Below, piece by piece: positions 40,865 through 50,960 of a stretch of 64,000 nucleotides of DNA. The stretch is taken from contig NZ_ATVL01000008.1 of the NCBI RefSeq assembly GCF_000420705.1, forward strand, positions 639,718-703,717, read 5' to 3'. The position numbers were made by a program, and so were the translations under genes. The notes under the pieces were generated by a model. The model did no database searches, was not told where the DNA came from, and was given only the letters and a program-made list of their open reading frames with translations. The stretch's first letter is position 1. Each line of letters begins with the position of its first letter. The stretch is from Hymenobacter norwichensis DSM 15439 (GTDB taxonomy: Bacteria > Bacteroidota > Bacteroidia > Cytophagales > Hymenobacteraceae).

Positions 40865-41734
40865 ATGAATAAAGGTAAATTCTTGATTCTGGCCCTTTGG
40901 CTGGTTCCTGCATTGGGGATAGGGCAAACGGTGCCGCTACAAAGCTTTCCGGTGTCGACGGTGCGCCTGCTGGACAGCCCCTTCCGCGTGGCCCAGCAAA
41001 CGGACCTTGCGTATTTAATGGCCCTCAACCCCGACCGGCTGCTAGCGCCTTATTTGGCTGCGGCGGGTTTGCCACCCAAGGCTGAGCGCTACGGCAACTG
41101 GGAAAATACGGGCTTGGATGGCCACATGGGCGGGCACTATCTTTCGGCCCTAGCCTACATGTATGCCGCCACCGGCAACGAGCAGGTGCAGCAGCGCCTT
41201 ACTTACCTAATCGACCAATTGGAAGCCTGCCAGCAGAAAAGTGGCAACGGCTACCTGGGCGGCGTGCCCGGCGGCCTGGCCATGTGGCAGGAGGTGAAGG
41301 CTGGCAACATCAAGGCCAACAGCTTCGGACTAAACCAAAAGTGGGTACCACTCTACAACCTGCACAAAACCTACGCCGGCCTGCGTGATGCCTACGTGGT
41401 GGCTGGCAACGCGAAAGCCCGCGGCATGCTCATCAAGCTCACCGATTGGTTTCTGGACCTGACGGCCAACCTTATCGATGCGCAATTGCAGGACATGATG
41501 CGCAGTGAGCACGGCGGCCTGAATGAAATATTTGCCGACGTAGCCGACATGACCGGCGAGCGTAAATACCTGACGCTGGCCCAGCGCTTTTCGCATCAAG
41601 CGGTGCTAAAGCTCTTGCTAGCTGGCCAAGACGCACTCAACGGCATGCACGCCAACACCCAAATTCCGAAGGTTATCGGCTTCAAGCGGGTGGCCGAGGC
41701 CGGCGGCGTGTATGATGTGCGCCTGTTGCAGTAA
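40865..41734 (+). pseudogene. Truncated GH127-like (DUF1680) protein, N-terminal remnant
   Basis: 289 codons with a signal peptide (ending near GIGQ). The sequence follows GH127 beta-L-arabinofuranosidase family proteins closely from LLDSPFRVAQQTDLAYLMAL through GNWENTGLDGHMGGHYLSAL, KWVPLYNLHKTYAGLRDAY and EHGGLNEIFADVADMTGERK to NTQIPKVIGFKRVAEA, then leaves the family after about residue 275 (GGVYDVRLLQ, stop). Full-length members have roughly 620-800 residues. In the characterised B. longum enzyme HypBA1 the acid/base glutamate and the zinc-binding cysteine nucleophile lie after this point, so the remnant should be inactive. No trace of the missing part was seen before the GH43 gene 83 nt downstream, so a deletion is likely. 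It may still bind sugar. Confidence 0.8.
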
Positions 41735-41817
41735 GCTGGCACGTAGCAGCCATTAAAATTAATTGCCAGTTCCCCCTTTTACACTCTCAAACAATCGTTT
41801 TCATTCGACGAACCAGC

Positions 41818-43503
41818 ATGAAAATCAAGCGCATCAAAACATTTATTGCCGGTACAGCTACTTTTCTGCTGCCCACTTTCGGGCTGTTTGCACAATCGGT
41901 TGAGTTGGTTAATCCCATCATGACCGGCTTCTATCCCGACCCTAGCATTGTGAAAGTAGGCACGGACTACTACCTGGTAAACTCCACGTTTTCCTACTTC
42001 CCCGGTATTCCGGTGATGCACAGCAAGGACCTCAAAAACTGGAAGCAGGTGGGCAACGTCATCAGCCGGCCTTCGCAGATGAACTTCATGGGCGACCGAA
42101 TGACGCGGGGCTTGTTTGCGCCGGCCATTGAGTACCACAACGGCACTTACTATGTCACCTGCACCCAAATTGACCACAAAGGCAACTTCGTAGTGACGGC
42201 CAAAAACCCCGCCGGCCCCTGGAGCGACCCAATATTTATGCCCCAGGTGCGTGGCATCGACCCTTCGCTGTATTTCGAGGGCAACAAGGCCTACGTCATT
42301 TACAACAGCGACCCACCTGACAACAAGCCGCTCTACGACGGTCACCGCTCCATCAAGATCATTGAGCTAAACCCGCAAACGCTGCAAACCGTGGGCGAGG
42401 CCAAAATTGTGGTGAACGGCGGCGTAGACCTCAGCAAGAAGCCGGTCTGGATTGAGGGCCCGCACCTGATGAAGCGCAACGACTGGTATTACCTATACGC
42501 AGCCGAGGGGGGCACTTCCGTCAACCATACCGAGGTGGTATTCCGCAGCAAGGAGCCTTTAGGGCCGTTTGTACCTTACGAGAAAAACCCCATCCTCTCG
42601 CAACGCGAGTTGCCAAAGGACCGCAAAGACCCCATCACCTCGGCCGGGCACGCGCAGTTTGTGGAAGGCCCGGATGGCAAAACCTACGCTATTTTCCTGG
42701 CGGTGCGGCCCTACGAAGGCAATTTCTACAACACCGGCCGCGAAACGTTCATCGTGCCCGTAACCTGGAAAGACGAGTGGCCGGTGATGGAGCCGGGCCC
42801 GAATGGCGTGCAGTACAGCTACCAAGCTAAGTTTCCGGAAGTGAAACAGCCCGGCGCCCGACCCCAAAGTGGCAACTTCAGCTACACCCTCACCTTCGAG
42901 AAGCAGCTTGACCCGGCATTGCTGTTTATGCGCACGGTGGACAGCACCAATTTTTCGCTGAGCAAAGCCAAAGGCCTCACCCTGAAGCTGAAGCCTGAAA
43001 CGGTGGCCGAAACTGGTAATCCGGCCTTCATCGGAAAGCGGCAGCAGCACATGTACTGCACCACTGAAACCGAGCTGACGTTTGCGCCAAAAACGGCCAA
43101 CGAGAAGGCAGGCCTGGTTGTTTTCCAGGATGAGAAGCACTTCTACTACCTCTGCAAATCGGTAGATGGTGGCAAGCCGATGCTTCAACTGTTCAAAAGC
43201 ACGGCCGATGTGAAGCAGCCAGAACTGCTGGCTCAAGCGCCGCTTAAGTCGGCTACAGCCAGCGTGCAGCTACGCATCCAGGCTCAGGGTGACACCTACA
43301 ATTTCCATTTCTCGGAAAACGGCAAAACTTGGACGACGCTCAAGGACAAAGTGGATGGTAAGTTCCTGAGTACGCAAGTGGCCGGGGGCTTCATTGGCTG
43401 CCTGTTCGGGATGTACGCAACCTCCTCGGGCCAGCCTACCACCAACACTGCCGCCTTTAAGTGGCTGAAATACCAAGGCAACGACCCAATGTACAAGAAA
43501 TAA
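41818..43503 (+). CDS. GH43 glycosidase with C-terminal beta-sandwich (beta-xylosidase/arabinofuranosidase type)
   Basis: 561 aa; signal peptide ends near GLFAQ. The five-bladed GH43 propeller carries D41 (FYPDPSI, base), D148 (GIDPSLYF, pKa modulator) and E213 (WIEGPHLMK, acid). A C-terminal jelly-roll of the GH43_C2 type follows from about residue 340 (YTLTFEKQLDPALLFM...AGGFIGCLFGMYA), as in XynB3-like beta-xylosidases. It probably removes xylose or arabinose from short xylo-oligosaccharides in the periplasm. Of the five GH43 genes here, this one and 52284 share the two-domain layout. It is the first intact gene after the GH127 remnant. Confidence 0.9.
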   Translation: MKIKRIKTFIAGTATFLLPTFGLFAQSVELVNPIMTGFYPDPSIVKVGTDYYLVNSTFSYFPGIPVMHSKDLKNWKQVGNVISRPSQMNFMGDRMTRGLFAPAIEYHNGTYYVTCTQIDHKGNFVVTAKNPAGPWSDPIFMPQVRGIDPSLYFEGNKAYVIYNSDPPDNKPLYDGHRSIKIIELNPQTLQTVGEAKIVVNGGVDLSKKPVWIEGPHLMKRNDWYYLYAAEGGTSVNHTEVVFRSKEPLGPFVPYEKNPILSQRELPKDRKDPITSAGHAQFVEGPDGKTYAIFLAVRPYEGNFYNTGRETFIVPVTWKDEWPVMEPGPNGVQYSYQAKFPEVKQPGARPQSGNFSYTLTFEKQLDPALLFMRTVDSTNFSLSKAKGLTLKLKPETVAETGNPAFIGKRQQHMYCTTETELTFAPKTANEKAGLVVFQDEKHFYYLCKSVDGGKPMLQLFKSTADVKQPELLAQAPLKSATASVQLRIQAQGDTYNFHFSENGKTWTTLKDKVDGKFLSTQVAGGFIGCLFGMYATSSGQPTTNTAAFKWLKYQGNDPMYKK

Positions 43504-43599
43504 AACCCGCTCGTCATTTCTGCTTTCCGCTGTCCTGCTGCTGGCAAAACCGCTCGTCATCACCTTGGCGGCCTTGCCACGTTACCCGTCCTCTCACGT

Positions 43600-46086
43600 A
43601 TGCGTAATTGCCTCTTTGGAATTTTCTTACTGCTGGTTTGCTGGATGAGCATTGGGGCCAGTTATGGCGCACCCAAGACTACCCCGACGCCCCTACGGCT
43701 TTGGTACGATAAGCCGGCTGCCAACTGGAACGAGGCTCTACCCCTCGGCAACGGCCGCCTCGGAGCTATGGTGTTTGGCGCGCCGCAGCGCGAGCGGCTC
43801 CAGCTAAATGAAGAAACCATCTGGGCTGGCGGCCCCAACAACAACGTAAAACCCGACGCCCTGCCGGTGGTGCGGCAGCTTCGGGAGCAGTTGTTAGCCG
43901 GGCAGTTGGTGGAAGCGCAGGCCCTGGCGCAAGCCAAGATGCAGCCCGCCGGCAACAGCGGTATGCCCTACCAAATGGCCGCCAACGTGTACCTGAGCTT
44001 CCCCGGCCACGACAACGCCACCAACTACCAGCGCGACTTGGACATCAACCGGGCTGTGGCCTCGGTCAGCTACCAGCTCGGCGGCGTAACGTACCGCCGC
44101 GAGATGTTCAGCTCTCTGCCCGACCAAGTGGTGGTGGTGCGCCTCACAGCTAGCAAGCCGGGCCAAATCAGCTGCCAACTGAGCGAGGAAAGTTTGCTGC
44201 AATACACCCTGCACGCCGAAAATAACCAACTGGTGCTGGATAGTCGCGGCAGTGAGCACGAAGGCCAGGAGGGCAAAATCCGTTTCCAGACGCGAGTACA
44301 GGCTGTGGCCGATGGCGGCACCGTGCAAACCACCGACGCAGGCATCCGGCTAGAGCGCGCCAACAGTGCCACGCTGTACATTTCCATCGGCACCAACTTC
44401 AACAATTACCACGACGTGAGCGGCGACCCGGCCGCGCGGGCTACGGCCTACCTAGCCGCGGCCGTGCGCAAGCCCTACAAGCAGGCGCTGGCCGACCACG
44501 TAGCGGCCTACCAGCGCTACTTCAGCCGCGTGACCCTGAATCTGGGCGTGACGCCTGCTGCCGCGCTGCCCACCAACAAGCGCCTCGAAAACTTCGCCAA
44601 CGGCCAAGATCCAGCCCTGGCGGCGCTGTATTTTCAGTACGGGCGCTACCTACTCATTTCCTGCTCACAGCCGGGCGGGCAGCCGGCCAACCTGCAAGGT
44701 ATTTGGAACGACCAGCTTAAGGGCCCTTGGGACAGCAAATACACGGTGAACATCAACACCGAAATGAACTACTGGCCCGCGGAAGTCACCAACCTGACCG
44801 AACTGCACCAGCCGCTGTTCAGCATGCTTAAAGACCTGAGCGTGACCGGCCAGCAGAGTGCCCGCCAGATGTACGGCGCCCGCGGCTGGATGCTGCATCA
44901 TAACACGGATATCTGGCGCATCACCGGACAGGTGGACCCGCCGCAGTACGGCCTCTGGCCCATGGGCGGGGCCTGGCTGAGCCAGCACCTCTGGGACCAT
45001 TACCAGTTCACCGGCGACGAGCAGTTTCTGCGCGACTACTACCCCGTGCTCAAGGGCGCCGCCACTTACTTGGTGGATGCCTTACAGCCCGAGCCCACCC
45101 ACCAGTGGCTGGTGGTGGCCCCGTCGGTTTCGCCCGAAAATACTTATGCGCTTAATGGCAAACGCATTGCCATCGTGGCGGGTACCACCATGGATAATCA
45201 ATTGGTGTTCGATCTATTCTCGAAAACCATCCGGGCCGCCGAATTGCTGCGCCTCGACCAGCCCTTTACCGATACGCTGCGCACCCTGCGCGAGCGGCTG
45301 GCCCCGATGCAAATCGGGCAGCACGGGCAGGTGCAGGAGTGGCTGCAAGATGTAGACGACCCCAAGGATCAGCACCGCCACATTTCGCACCTCTACGGGC
45401 TATACCCAAGCGGGCAGATTTCGCCCTACCGTACGCCCGCCTTGTTCGAGGCGGCCCGCACCACGCTTACCCAGCGCGGCGACGTGTCCACGGGTTGGTC
45501 GATGGGCTGGAAGGTGAACTTCTGGGCCCGCATGCAGGACGGCAACCACGCCTACAAGTTGCTCACCGAGCAACTGCACCTGCGTTCCGGCGCAGGCGCC
45601 AGCCAGGGCGAAGGCGGCGGCACCTACCCTAACCTGCTCGACGCGCATCCGCCGTTTCAGATTGACGGCAACTTCGGCTGCACGGCGGGCCTGGCCGAGT
45701 TACTGGTACAAAGCCACGACGGAACCATCGACCTGCTGCCTGCCCTACCCGACGCCTGGCCCACGGGTGAAGTGACTGGCCTGGTGGCCCGCGGTGGCTA
45801 TGTGGTAGACTTGGCTTGGAAGCAAGGCAAAATCACGCGTGTGCGCATCATCTCGCGGCTCGGGGGCAACTGCCGGGTGCGGGTGCACAGCGCTGTGGCG
45901 GCGGCCAGCGGCTTGAAGCTACGGGAAGCACAGGGTGAAAACCCCAATCCGTTTTACCAGACCCTACCTGTCAAATCCCCACTGGTATCAACTAAAACCA
46001 CTTCGCGGCAACCTACCCTAGCGCCGTCGGTGGTGTACGATTTCCTCACTGAAGCCGGCCGTACTTATTCCTTGAAAGCCCGCTAA
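43600..46086 (+). CDS. GH95 alpha-L-fucosidase / alpha-L-galactosidase family protein
   Basis: 828 aa, exported (signal peptide ending near SYGA). Typical GH95 sequence: N-terminal beta domain ([34 protein letters not shown]), (alpha/alpha)6 barrel with [12 protein letters not shown], where N384 and N386 correspond in pattern to the catalytic asparagines of Bifidobacterium AfcA, and the C-terminal [22 protein letters not shown]95 enzymes invert alpha-1,2-linked L-fucose or L-galactose. Some GH95 members cut alpha-L-galactose from complex xylan side chains or fucose from xyloglucan; either fits a plant cell-wall locus. It lies 96 nt after the GH43 gene and 25 nt before the next GH43. The exact sugar cannot be read from the sequence. 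Confidence 0.92.
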   Translation: MRNCLFGIFLLLVCWMSIGASYGAPKTTPTPLRLWYDKPAANWNEALPLGNGRLGAMVFGAPQRERLQLNEETIWAGGPNNNVKPDALPVVRQLREQLLAGQLVEAQALAQAKMQPAGNSGMPYQMAANVYLSFPGHDNATNYQRDLDINRAVASVSYQLGGVTYRREMFSSLPDQVVVVRLTASKPGQISCQLSEESLLQYTLHAENNQLVLDSRGSEHEGQEGKIRFQTRVQAVADGGTVQTTDAGIRLERANSATLYISIGTNFNNYHDVSGDPAARATAYLAAAVRKPYKQALADHVAAYQRYFSRVTLNLGVTPAAALPTNKRLENFANGQDPALAALYFQYGRYLLISCSQPGGQPANLQGIWNDQLKGPWDSKYTVNINTEMNYWPAEVTNLTELHQPLFSMLKDLSVTGQQSARQMYGARGWMLHHNTDIWRITGQVDPPQYGLWPMGGAWLSQHLWDHYQFTGDEQFLRDYYPVLKGAATYLVDALQPEPTHQWLVVAPSVSPENTYALNGKRIAIVAGTTMDNQLVFDLFSKTIRAAELLRLDQPFTDTLRTLRERLAPMQIGQHGQVQEWLQDVDDPKDQHRHISHLYGLYPSGQISPYRTPALFEAARTTLTQRGDVSTGWSMGWKVNFWARMQDGNHAYKLLTEQLHLRSGAGASQGEGGGTYPNLLDAHPPFQIDGNFGCTAGLAELLVQSHDGTIDLLPALPDAWPTGEVTGLVARGGYVVDLAWKQGKITRVRIISRLGGNCRVRVHSAVAAASGLKLREAQGENPNPFYQTLPVKSPLVSTKTTSRQPTLAPSVVYDFLTEAGRTYSLKAR

Positions 46087-46111
46087 CCCTCCCTAGCTAC
46101 CACTCAGCCTT

Positions 46112-47068
46112 ATGAAAAAGACCTTACTTGTTGCCCTGCTGACTTTGGCGGCCTACCTGCCTTTGCAGGCGCAAAACCCGATTATCAAAGACGTTTTCAC
46201 CGCTGACCCAGCACCGCTAGTGTACCGCGACACGTTGTTTCTCTACACTGGCCACGATACGGCTTCGGTGCAGGAAACCAACTACAAAATGCCCGACTGG
46301 CGCATCTACTCCACCACCGACATGGTGCACTGGAAAGACTACGGTGTGCGCCTTTCGCCCAAAACGTTTGCTTGGGCCACTGGTGATGCCTATGCGGCGC
46401 AGTGCGTCTACCACAAAGGCAAGTTCTACTGGTTTGTGTCCACCTTCCACAAGAAAAATGACCAGAGCCAGGGCGGCGCGGCCATTGGGGTGGCGGTGTC
46501 GGACCGGCCTACTGGTCCATTCAAAGATGCTATTGGTAAGGCCCTTATCGTCAATGAGATGACCAAAGACAAGCCGCACGCCTGGGACGACATCGACCCC
46601 ACGGTTTTTGTGGACGACGACAAGCAGGTATACATGTACTGGGGCAACGGCAGCTGCAAGTGGGTGAAGCTCAAGGACAACATGACCGAGCTGGCTGGTC
46701 CCATCAACACGTTCACGCCCAAAAACTACATTGAAGGCCCCTGGCTGTACAAGCGCAAAAAGCTGTATTACCTGGTGTACGCCAGCGCCGGCACCAAACC
46801 CGAAATGATAGAATACTGCACGGCCCCGAGCGCCGCCGGCCCCTGGACCTACCGCGGCATCATCCAGGAAAACGTGCCCAACAGCTTCACCACCCACCCC
46901 GGCATCATCGACTACAAGGGCAAGAGCTATTTCTTCTACCACAACGGCTCGTTGCCCACCGGCGGCAGCTACCGGCGTTCCATCTGCGTGGACGACATGT
47001 ACTACAACCCCGACGGCACCATCAAGCCTATCGTGCAGACAACTAAGGGGGTAGCACCAGTGAAATAG
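46112..47068 (+). CDS. GH43 glycosidase, catalytic domain only
   Basis: 318 aa: a signal peptide (MKKTLLVALLTLAAYLPLQA) and one GH43 propeller. D32 in FTADPAPLVY (base), D162 in DDIDPTVFVDDD (pKa modulator) and E208 in YIEGPWLYKRK (acid) are all present. The closest relative in the window is the GH43 at 49272, with the same openings (FTADPAPLV, DDIDPTVF, YYNPDGTI), so they are paralogues. This group of GH43 is usually alpha-L-arabinofuranosidase or beta-xylosidase acting on arabinoxylan oligosaccharides. Tight spacing to GH95 (25 nt) and GH67 (48 nt) supports one transcript. Confidence 0.9.
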   Translation: MKKTLLVALLTLAAYLPLQAQNPIIKDVFTADPAPLVYRDTLFLYTGHDTASVQETNYKMPDWRIYSTTDMVHWKDYGVRLSPKTFAWATGDAYAAQCVYHKGKFYWFVSTFHKKNDQSQGGAAIGVAVSDRPTGPFKDAIGKALIVNEMTKDKPHAWDDIDPTVFVDDDKQVYMYWGNGSCKWVKLKDNMTELAGPINTFTPKNYIEGPWLYKRKKLYYLVYASAGTKPEMIEYCTAPSAAGPWTYRGIIQENVPNSFTTHPGIIDYKGKSYFFYHNGSLPTGGSYRRSICVDDMYYNPDGTIKPIVQTTKGVAPVK

Positions 47069-47116
47069 ATGCTTGCACTACTTGTCTGCCGCCATACGCC
47101 CCTCCGCATCCCACCC

Positions 47117-49207
47117 ATGAAAACGCTCTTTCTCTCCATTCTTTTCCTAAGCACGCCGCTAGGACTACGTGCCGAAGACGGCCACCAGCTCTGGCTGCGC
47201 CCGCACGCGACGGTGCCGGTAACGGTGGTAGCACCCACCAAAACCTCGGCTTTGATCGCTACGGCCAAGCAGGAATTGCAGCAAGGCTGGCAGGGCCGCG
47301 CCGGGGCCACTGTCACGTTGACGCTCAAGAAGGACAGGGCCATCAAATACGACGGGTTTCAACTGAGCGCACAGGGTGTGCAGGCTACTACCGAGCGGGG
47401 CCTGCTGTACGGGGTGTTCGAGTTGTTGCGGCGTCAGCAAACCGGCCAGCCGATAACCGATGGTGTTTCCAACCCCTCGTATGAGCTTCGTTTGCTGAAC
47501 CATTGGGACAACCCCGACGGGTCGGTGGAGCGGGGGTACGCGGGCAAATCCATCTTCTGGCGTAAGGACAGTGCCTTGGTCGTGACTGCTCGAGACAAGA
47601 AGCTGTGGCAGGAATACGCCCGGGCTAATGCGTCCATTGGCATCAACAGCAGCGTGCTCAACAACGTGAATGCCTCGCCGATGATACTCTCGGCCGAGTA
47701 CCTGGGCCGAGTGAAAGCCATTGCCGACGTGCTGCGGCCGTACGGGGTGAAGACCTACCTCTCGGTGAAGTTTTCCTCGCCGGTGCTGTTGGGAGGCCTC
47801 AAAACTGCTGACCCGCTGGACCCGGCCGTTATCAAGTGGTGGCGCGGCAAAGCGCAGGAGATTTACCGGCAGGTGCCGGATTTTGGTGGCTTTTTGGTGA
47901 AGGCCAGCAGCGAAGGGCAGCCGGGGCCTCAGGACTACGGCCGTACCCACGCCGACGGCGCCAACATGCTAGCCGACGCCCTCAAGCCCTACGGCGGTCT
48001 GGTGATGTGGCGCGCCTTCGTGTACAGTCCCAACGATAAAGACCGCGCCAAGCAGGCCTACAACGAGTTTGTGCCGCTCGACGGCAAATTTCGCGACAAT
48101 GTCATCATTCAGGTGAAGAATGGGCCGGTTGATTTCCAGCCGCGGGAGCCATTCAGCCCGCTGTTTGGGGCGCTGAAAAAGACGGCCGTGATGCCCGAAT
48201 TTCAAATTACGCAAGAGTACCTCGGGCACAACATCGACCTGGCGTATCTGGCACCCATGTGGGAAGAGTGCCTGCAAAGCGACACCTACCAGGCGGGCCC
48301 CGGCAGCACGGTGGCCCGCTGCACCAACGGCAGCGTGTACCGCCAGGCGCACTCGGCCATGGCTGGCGTTTCCAACGTGGGCTTGGATACCAACTGGACC
48401 GGCCACGACTTCGCCCAGGCCAACTGGTACGCCTTCGGGCGGCTGGCTTGGAACAGCAACATGAAAAGCCCCCAGATAGCCGAGGAGTGGCTGAAGCTGA
48501 CTTTCCAAAACGCCGCCGGCAGCGCCAATCAGCCGGCCACCACGGCAGCCGACTGGAACGTTAAGTTCGTGACGCCCATGACGCAGCTCATGCTGGCCAG
48601 CCGCGAGGCCATTGTGGATTACTCGATGCCGCTGGGCTTGCACCACATCATGTCGGCCACGCACGACCACTACGGCCCCGGCCCGTGGTGGGCGCCGCCT
48701 AAAATGCGCGCCGACTGGACCCCACCTTACTACCATCAGGCCGACGCCAACGGCGTGGGCTTCGACCGTACCAAGACGGGCAGCGACGCGGTGAGCCAGT
48801 ACCACGAGCCGCTGGCTGCGCAGTTCAGCAACCCCGCCACTTGCCCCGATGCGTACCTGCTGTGGTTCCACCACTTGCCTTGGGATTTCAAGATGAAAAG
48901 CGGCCGCACGCTGTGGGATGAGCTGGCGCTGCACTACGACCACGGCGTACAGCAGGTGCAAGAGTTTCAGCGCACCTGGGACCAGGCCCGGCCCTACGTA
49001 GATGCCGAGCGCTTTGCAGTGGTGCAGAACAAGCTGCGCACCCAAAGCGGCAACGCCGTGGTGTGGAAAGACGCCTGTTTGCTGTACTTCCAGCAGTTCA
49101 GCCGCATGCCCATTCCGGCCGCCATCGAGCCGCCCATGCACACGCTGGAGACCCTCATTGCCAATGACACGCCGACTAGGCTGCCGCGTGTTTCTCGGCA
49201 ACCTTAG
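47117..49207 (+). CDS. GH67 alpha-glucuronidase
   Basis: 696 aa from ATG 47117 (MKTLFLSILFLSTPLGLRAE, a signal peptide); an in-frame ATG at 47069 would add a leader that breaks it. The sequence is GH67 over its full length. Catalytic residues fall at the spacing of Cellvibrio GlcA67A: acid E266 in KASSEGQPGP, bases D339 in NGPVDFQPREP and E367 in ITQEYLGH. The C-terminal QAGPGSTVARCTNGSVYRQA and LHHIMSATHDHYGPGP are standard. The enzyme removes (4-O-methyl)-glucuronic acid from the non-reducing end of xylo-oligosaccharides. It is the best single indicator that the locus handles glucuronoxylan. Confidence 0.95.
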   Translation: MKTLFLSILFLSTPLGLRAEDGHQLWLRPHATVPVTVVAPTKTSALIATAKQELQQGWQGRAGATVTLTLKKDRAIKYDGFQLSAQGVQATTERGLLYGVFELLRRQQTGQPITDGVSNPSYELRLLNHWDNPDGSVERGYAGKSIFWRKDSALVVTARDKKLWQEYARANASIGINSSVLNNVNASPMILSAEYLGRVKAIADVLRPYGVKTYLSVKFSSPVLLGGLKTADPLDPAVIKWWRGKAQEIYRQVPDFGGFLVKASSEGQPGPQDYGRTHADGANMLADALKPYGGLVMWRAFVYSPNDKDRAKQAYNEFVPLDGKFRDNVIIQVKNGPVDFQPREPFSPLFGALKKTAVMPEFQITQEYLGHNIDLAYLAPMWEECLQSDTYQAGPGSTVARCTNGSVYRQAHSAMAGVSNVGLDTNWTGHDFAQANWYAFGRLAWNSNMKSPQIAEEWLKLTFQNAAGSANQPATTAADWNVKFVTPMTQLMLASREAIVDYSMPLGLHHIMSATHDHYGPGPWWAPPKMRADWTPPYYHQADANGVGFDRTKTGSDAVSQYHEPLAAQFSNPATCPDAYLLWFHHLPWDFKMKSGRTLWDELALHYDHGVQQVQEFQRTWDQARPYVDAERFAVVQNKLRTQSGNAVVWKDACLLYFQQFSRMPIPAAIEPPMHTLETLIANDTPTRLPRVSRQP

Positions 49208-49271
49208 TTGATTTCGCTTAGCTAGGCGGCCATTCAAGGCTGCTTACTTTATCGTTTTTCACCCTGTATGT

Positions 49272-50933
49272 ATGCGTAAGTCCTTCCTCCGTGTGGTCCT
49301 GTTCGTGGCACTTGGGCTGGCTGGTTCTGCTCCGCGCAGCTACGGCCAGGCCAACCCCAAGCCGGGCGAAAATCCTATTCTGCGCGACATCTTCACGGCT
49401 GACCCAGCGCCGCTGGTGTACAAGGACAAGGTGTACCTCTACGTGGGCCACGACGAGGCGAAAGAGGGCCAGATGTTCAACATGAACGACTGGCGGTGCT
49501 ATTCCTCATCTGATATGAAGAACTGGACCGCGCACGGCTCTATCATGAACGTGCGCGACTTCAAGTGGGCCAGCAAGGATGCCTGGGCCTCGCAGGTGGT
49601 GGCCCGCAATGGCAAGTTTTACTTCTACGCGGCGGTGCAGGAGGGCACCCCAGCCAACGCCAAGGCCATCGGGGTGGCCGTATCCGACAGCCCCACCGGC
49701 CCCTTCGTGGATGCCCGCGGCTCGGCCCTTATCTCCGACAAAACCACGCCTGGCCCTAACGGCTGGGACGACATCGACCCCACCGTATTCGTGGACGACG
49801 ACGGCACGGCCTGGCTGGCTTGGGGCAACCCCAACTGCTACCTGGCCAAGCTCAAGCCCAACATGACCGAGCTCGACGGACCCATCCAGCGCATCGAAGT
49901 ACCCAACTACACGGAAGGACCATGGCTGCACAAGCGCGGCAGCACCTACTACCTCACCTACGCCGCCTTTGCGCACCAGGGCATGTCGGAGAAGCTCTGC
50001 TACGCCACCGCCCCCCGCGTTACTGGCCCCTGGACCTACCAAGGCATCCTTACTGACCAAGCGAAAAACAGCTACACCATTCACGCTGGCATCGTCGAGT
50101 TTAAGAAGCAGTGGTACCTGTTTTACCACAACGCCACCCTCACGCTGCCCACCGGCGAAAGTGGCGCCCTGGGCCGGCGCAGCGTGTGCGCCGAGTACCT
50201 CTACTACAACCCCGACGGCACCATCCAGCCCATTGCTCACACGCTGGCTGGCCTGAGTGTACCGCCCCGCAAAGGTGCTAATCCGGCATCACCCCAGCGC
50301 CCACCAGTTGCCCCAACGGCCACGCCACCAGCCACCAGCGCAGGTGTTTCTCTCACCGAAAACACCCAGCCCCGGCCTATGCAGTGGCCCGGCAGCCCGG
50401 TTTTCAGCACCATGCCTGACCCAGCTACGGTAGCCCTCGATAACTTGAGCTTCAACCACAAGCAGGGTACTACCAGCCTTGGCCAGACCTTTGAGGTGAA
50501 AGCAGATTGCCGCCTGACACGCCTCGATTTATTTGGGGGTGACGGTTTCGGGACAGATGCCAAGCAACCTGTGGCCCTAGCCCTCTACGACCTAGGACCA
50601 GCCACCGGCCTGGCTGCCGACGCACCCACCTACGCCGTTGGCGCTAACCTGCTAGGTGCCGCCAACAGCCTAATTTTCACCTACACACCCCAGGCCGCTG
50701 GGATACTGCAATTCGACTTTGCCGCCTCCCACCAAGTGACGCTGAAAGCGGGGCACCGCTACGCGCTGGAGCTGCAAGGCGTGGCGAAGTCGGCGCCGCT
50801 GTTTTGGCGAGTGAGCCGGCAGGATACCTACGCCGGCGGTGGCGCCTACCAAAACCGCCAGCCCGTGCTGCTGAACGACAAGCGCGGCTACGACTTTGCC
50901 CTGGCCGTGTACGGTACCCCGCTAACTAATTAG
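49272..50933 (+). CDS. GH43 glycosidase with unrecognised C-terminal domain
   Basis: 553 aa; signal peptide ends near RSYGQ. The GH43 propeller (residues about 30-325) has D44 (FTADPAPLV), D169 (DDIDPTVF) and E215 (YTEGPWLHKRG). A proline-rich linker (about 325-350, PQRPPVAPTATPP) leads to a C-terminal region of about 200 residues (LSFNHKQGTTSLGQTFEVKA, ITFTYTPQ-like strands, LKAGHRYALELQGVAKSAPL, YDFALAVYG) that looks like an all-beta accessory domain, perhaps carbohydrate-binding. I do not recognise its family. It is a paralogue of the GH43 at 46112 with this domain added. Probable arabinofuranosidase or xylosidase on arabinoxylan fragments. Confidence 0.88.
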   Translation: MRKSFLRVVLFVALGLAGSAPRSYGQANPKPGENPILRDIFTADPAPLVYKDKVYLYVGHDEAKEGQMFNMNDWRCYSSSDMKNWTAHGSIMNVRDFKWASKDAWASQVVARNGKFYFYAAVQEGTPANAKAIGVAVSDSPTGPFVDARGSALISDKTTPGPNGWDDIDPTVFVDDDGTAWLAWGNPNCYLAKLKPNMTELDGPIQRIEVPNYTEGPWLHKRGSTYYLTYAAFAHQGMSEKLCYATAPRVTGPWTYQGILTDQAKNSYTIHAGIVEFKKQWYLFYHNATLTLPTGESGALGRRSVCAEYLYYNPDGTIQPIAHTLAGLSVPPRKGANPASPQRPPVAPTATPPATSAGVSLTENTQPRPMQWPGSPVFSTMPDPATVALDNLSFNHKQGTTSLGQTFEVKADCRLTRLDLFGGDGFGTDAKQPVALALYDLGPATGLAADAPTYAVGANLLGAANSLIFTYTPQAAGILQFDFAASHQVTLKAGHRYALELQGVAKSAPLFWRVSRQDTYAGGGAYQNRQPVLLNDKRGYDFALAVYGTPLTN

Positions 50934-50960
50934 GTTATTCCTCGCAACGAAAGCAGCTTC

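Noticed and set aside
43507-43560. Two copies of CCGCTCGTCAT between GH43 and GH95 as a possible binding site
   Set aside because: Only an 11-bp direct repeat, with no palindrome or promoter context; probably chance.
47969-49237. A 422-codon minus-strand open frame inside the GH67 gene
   Set aside because: The plus strand encodes a full GH67 with all catalytic residues; the opposite frame is a by-product of high GC codon use.
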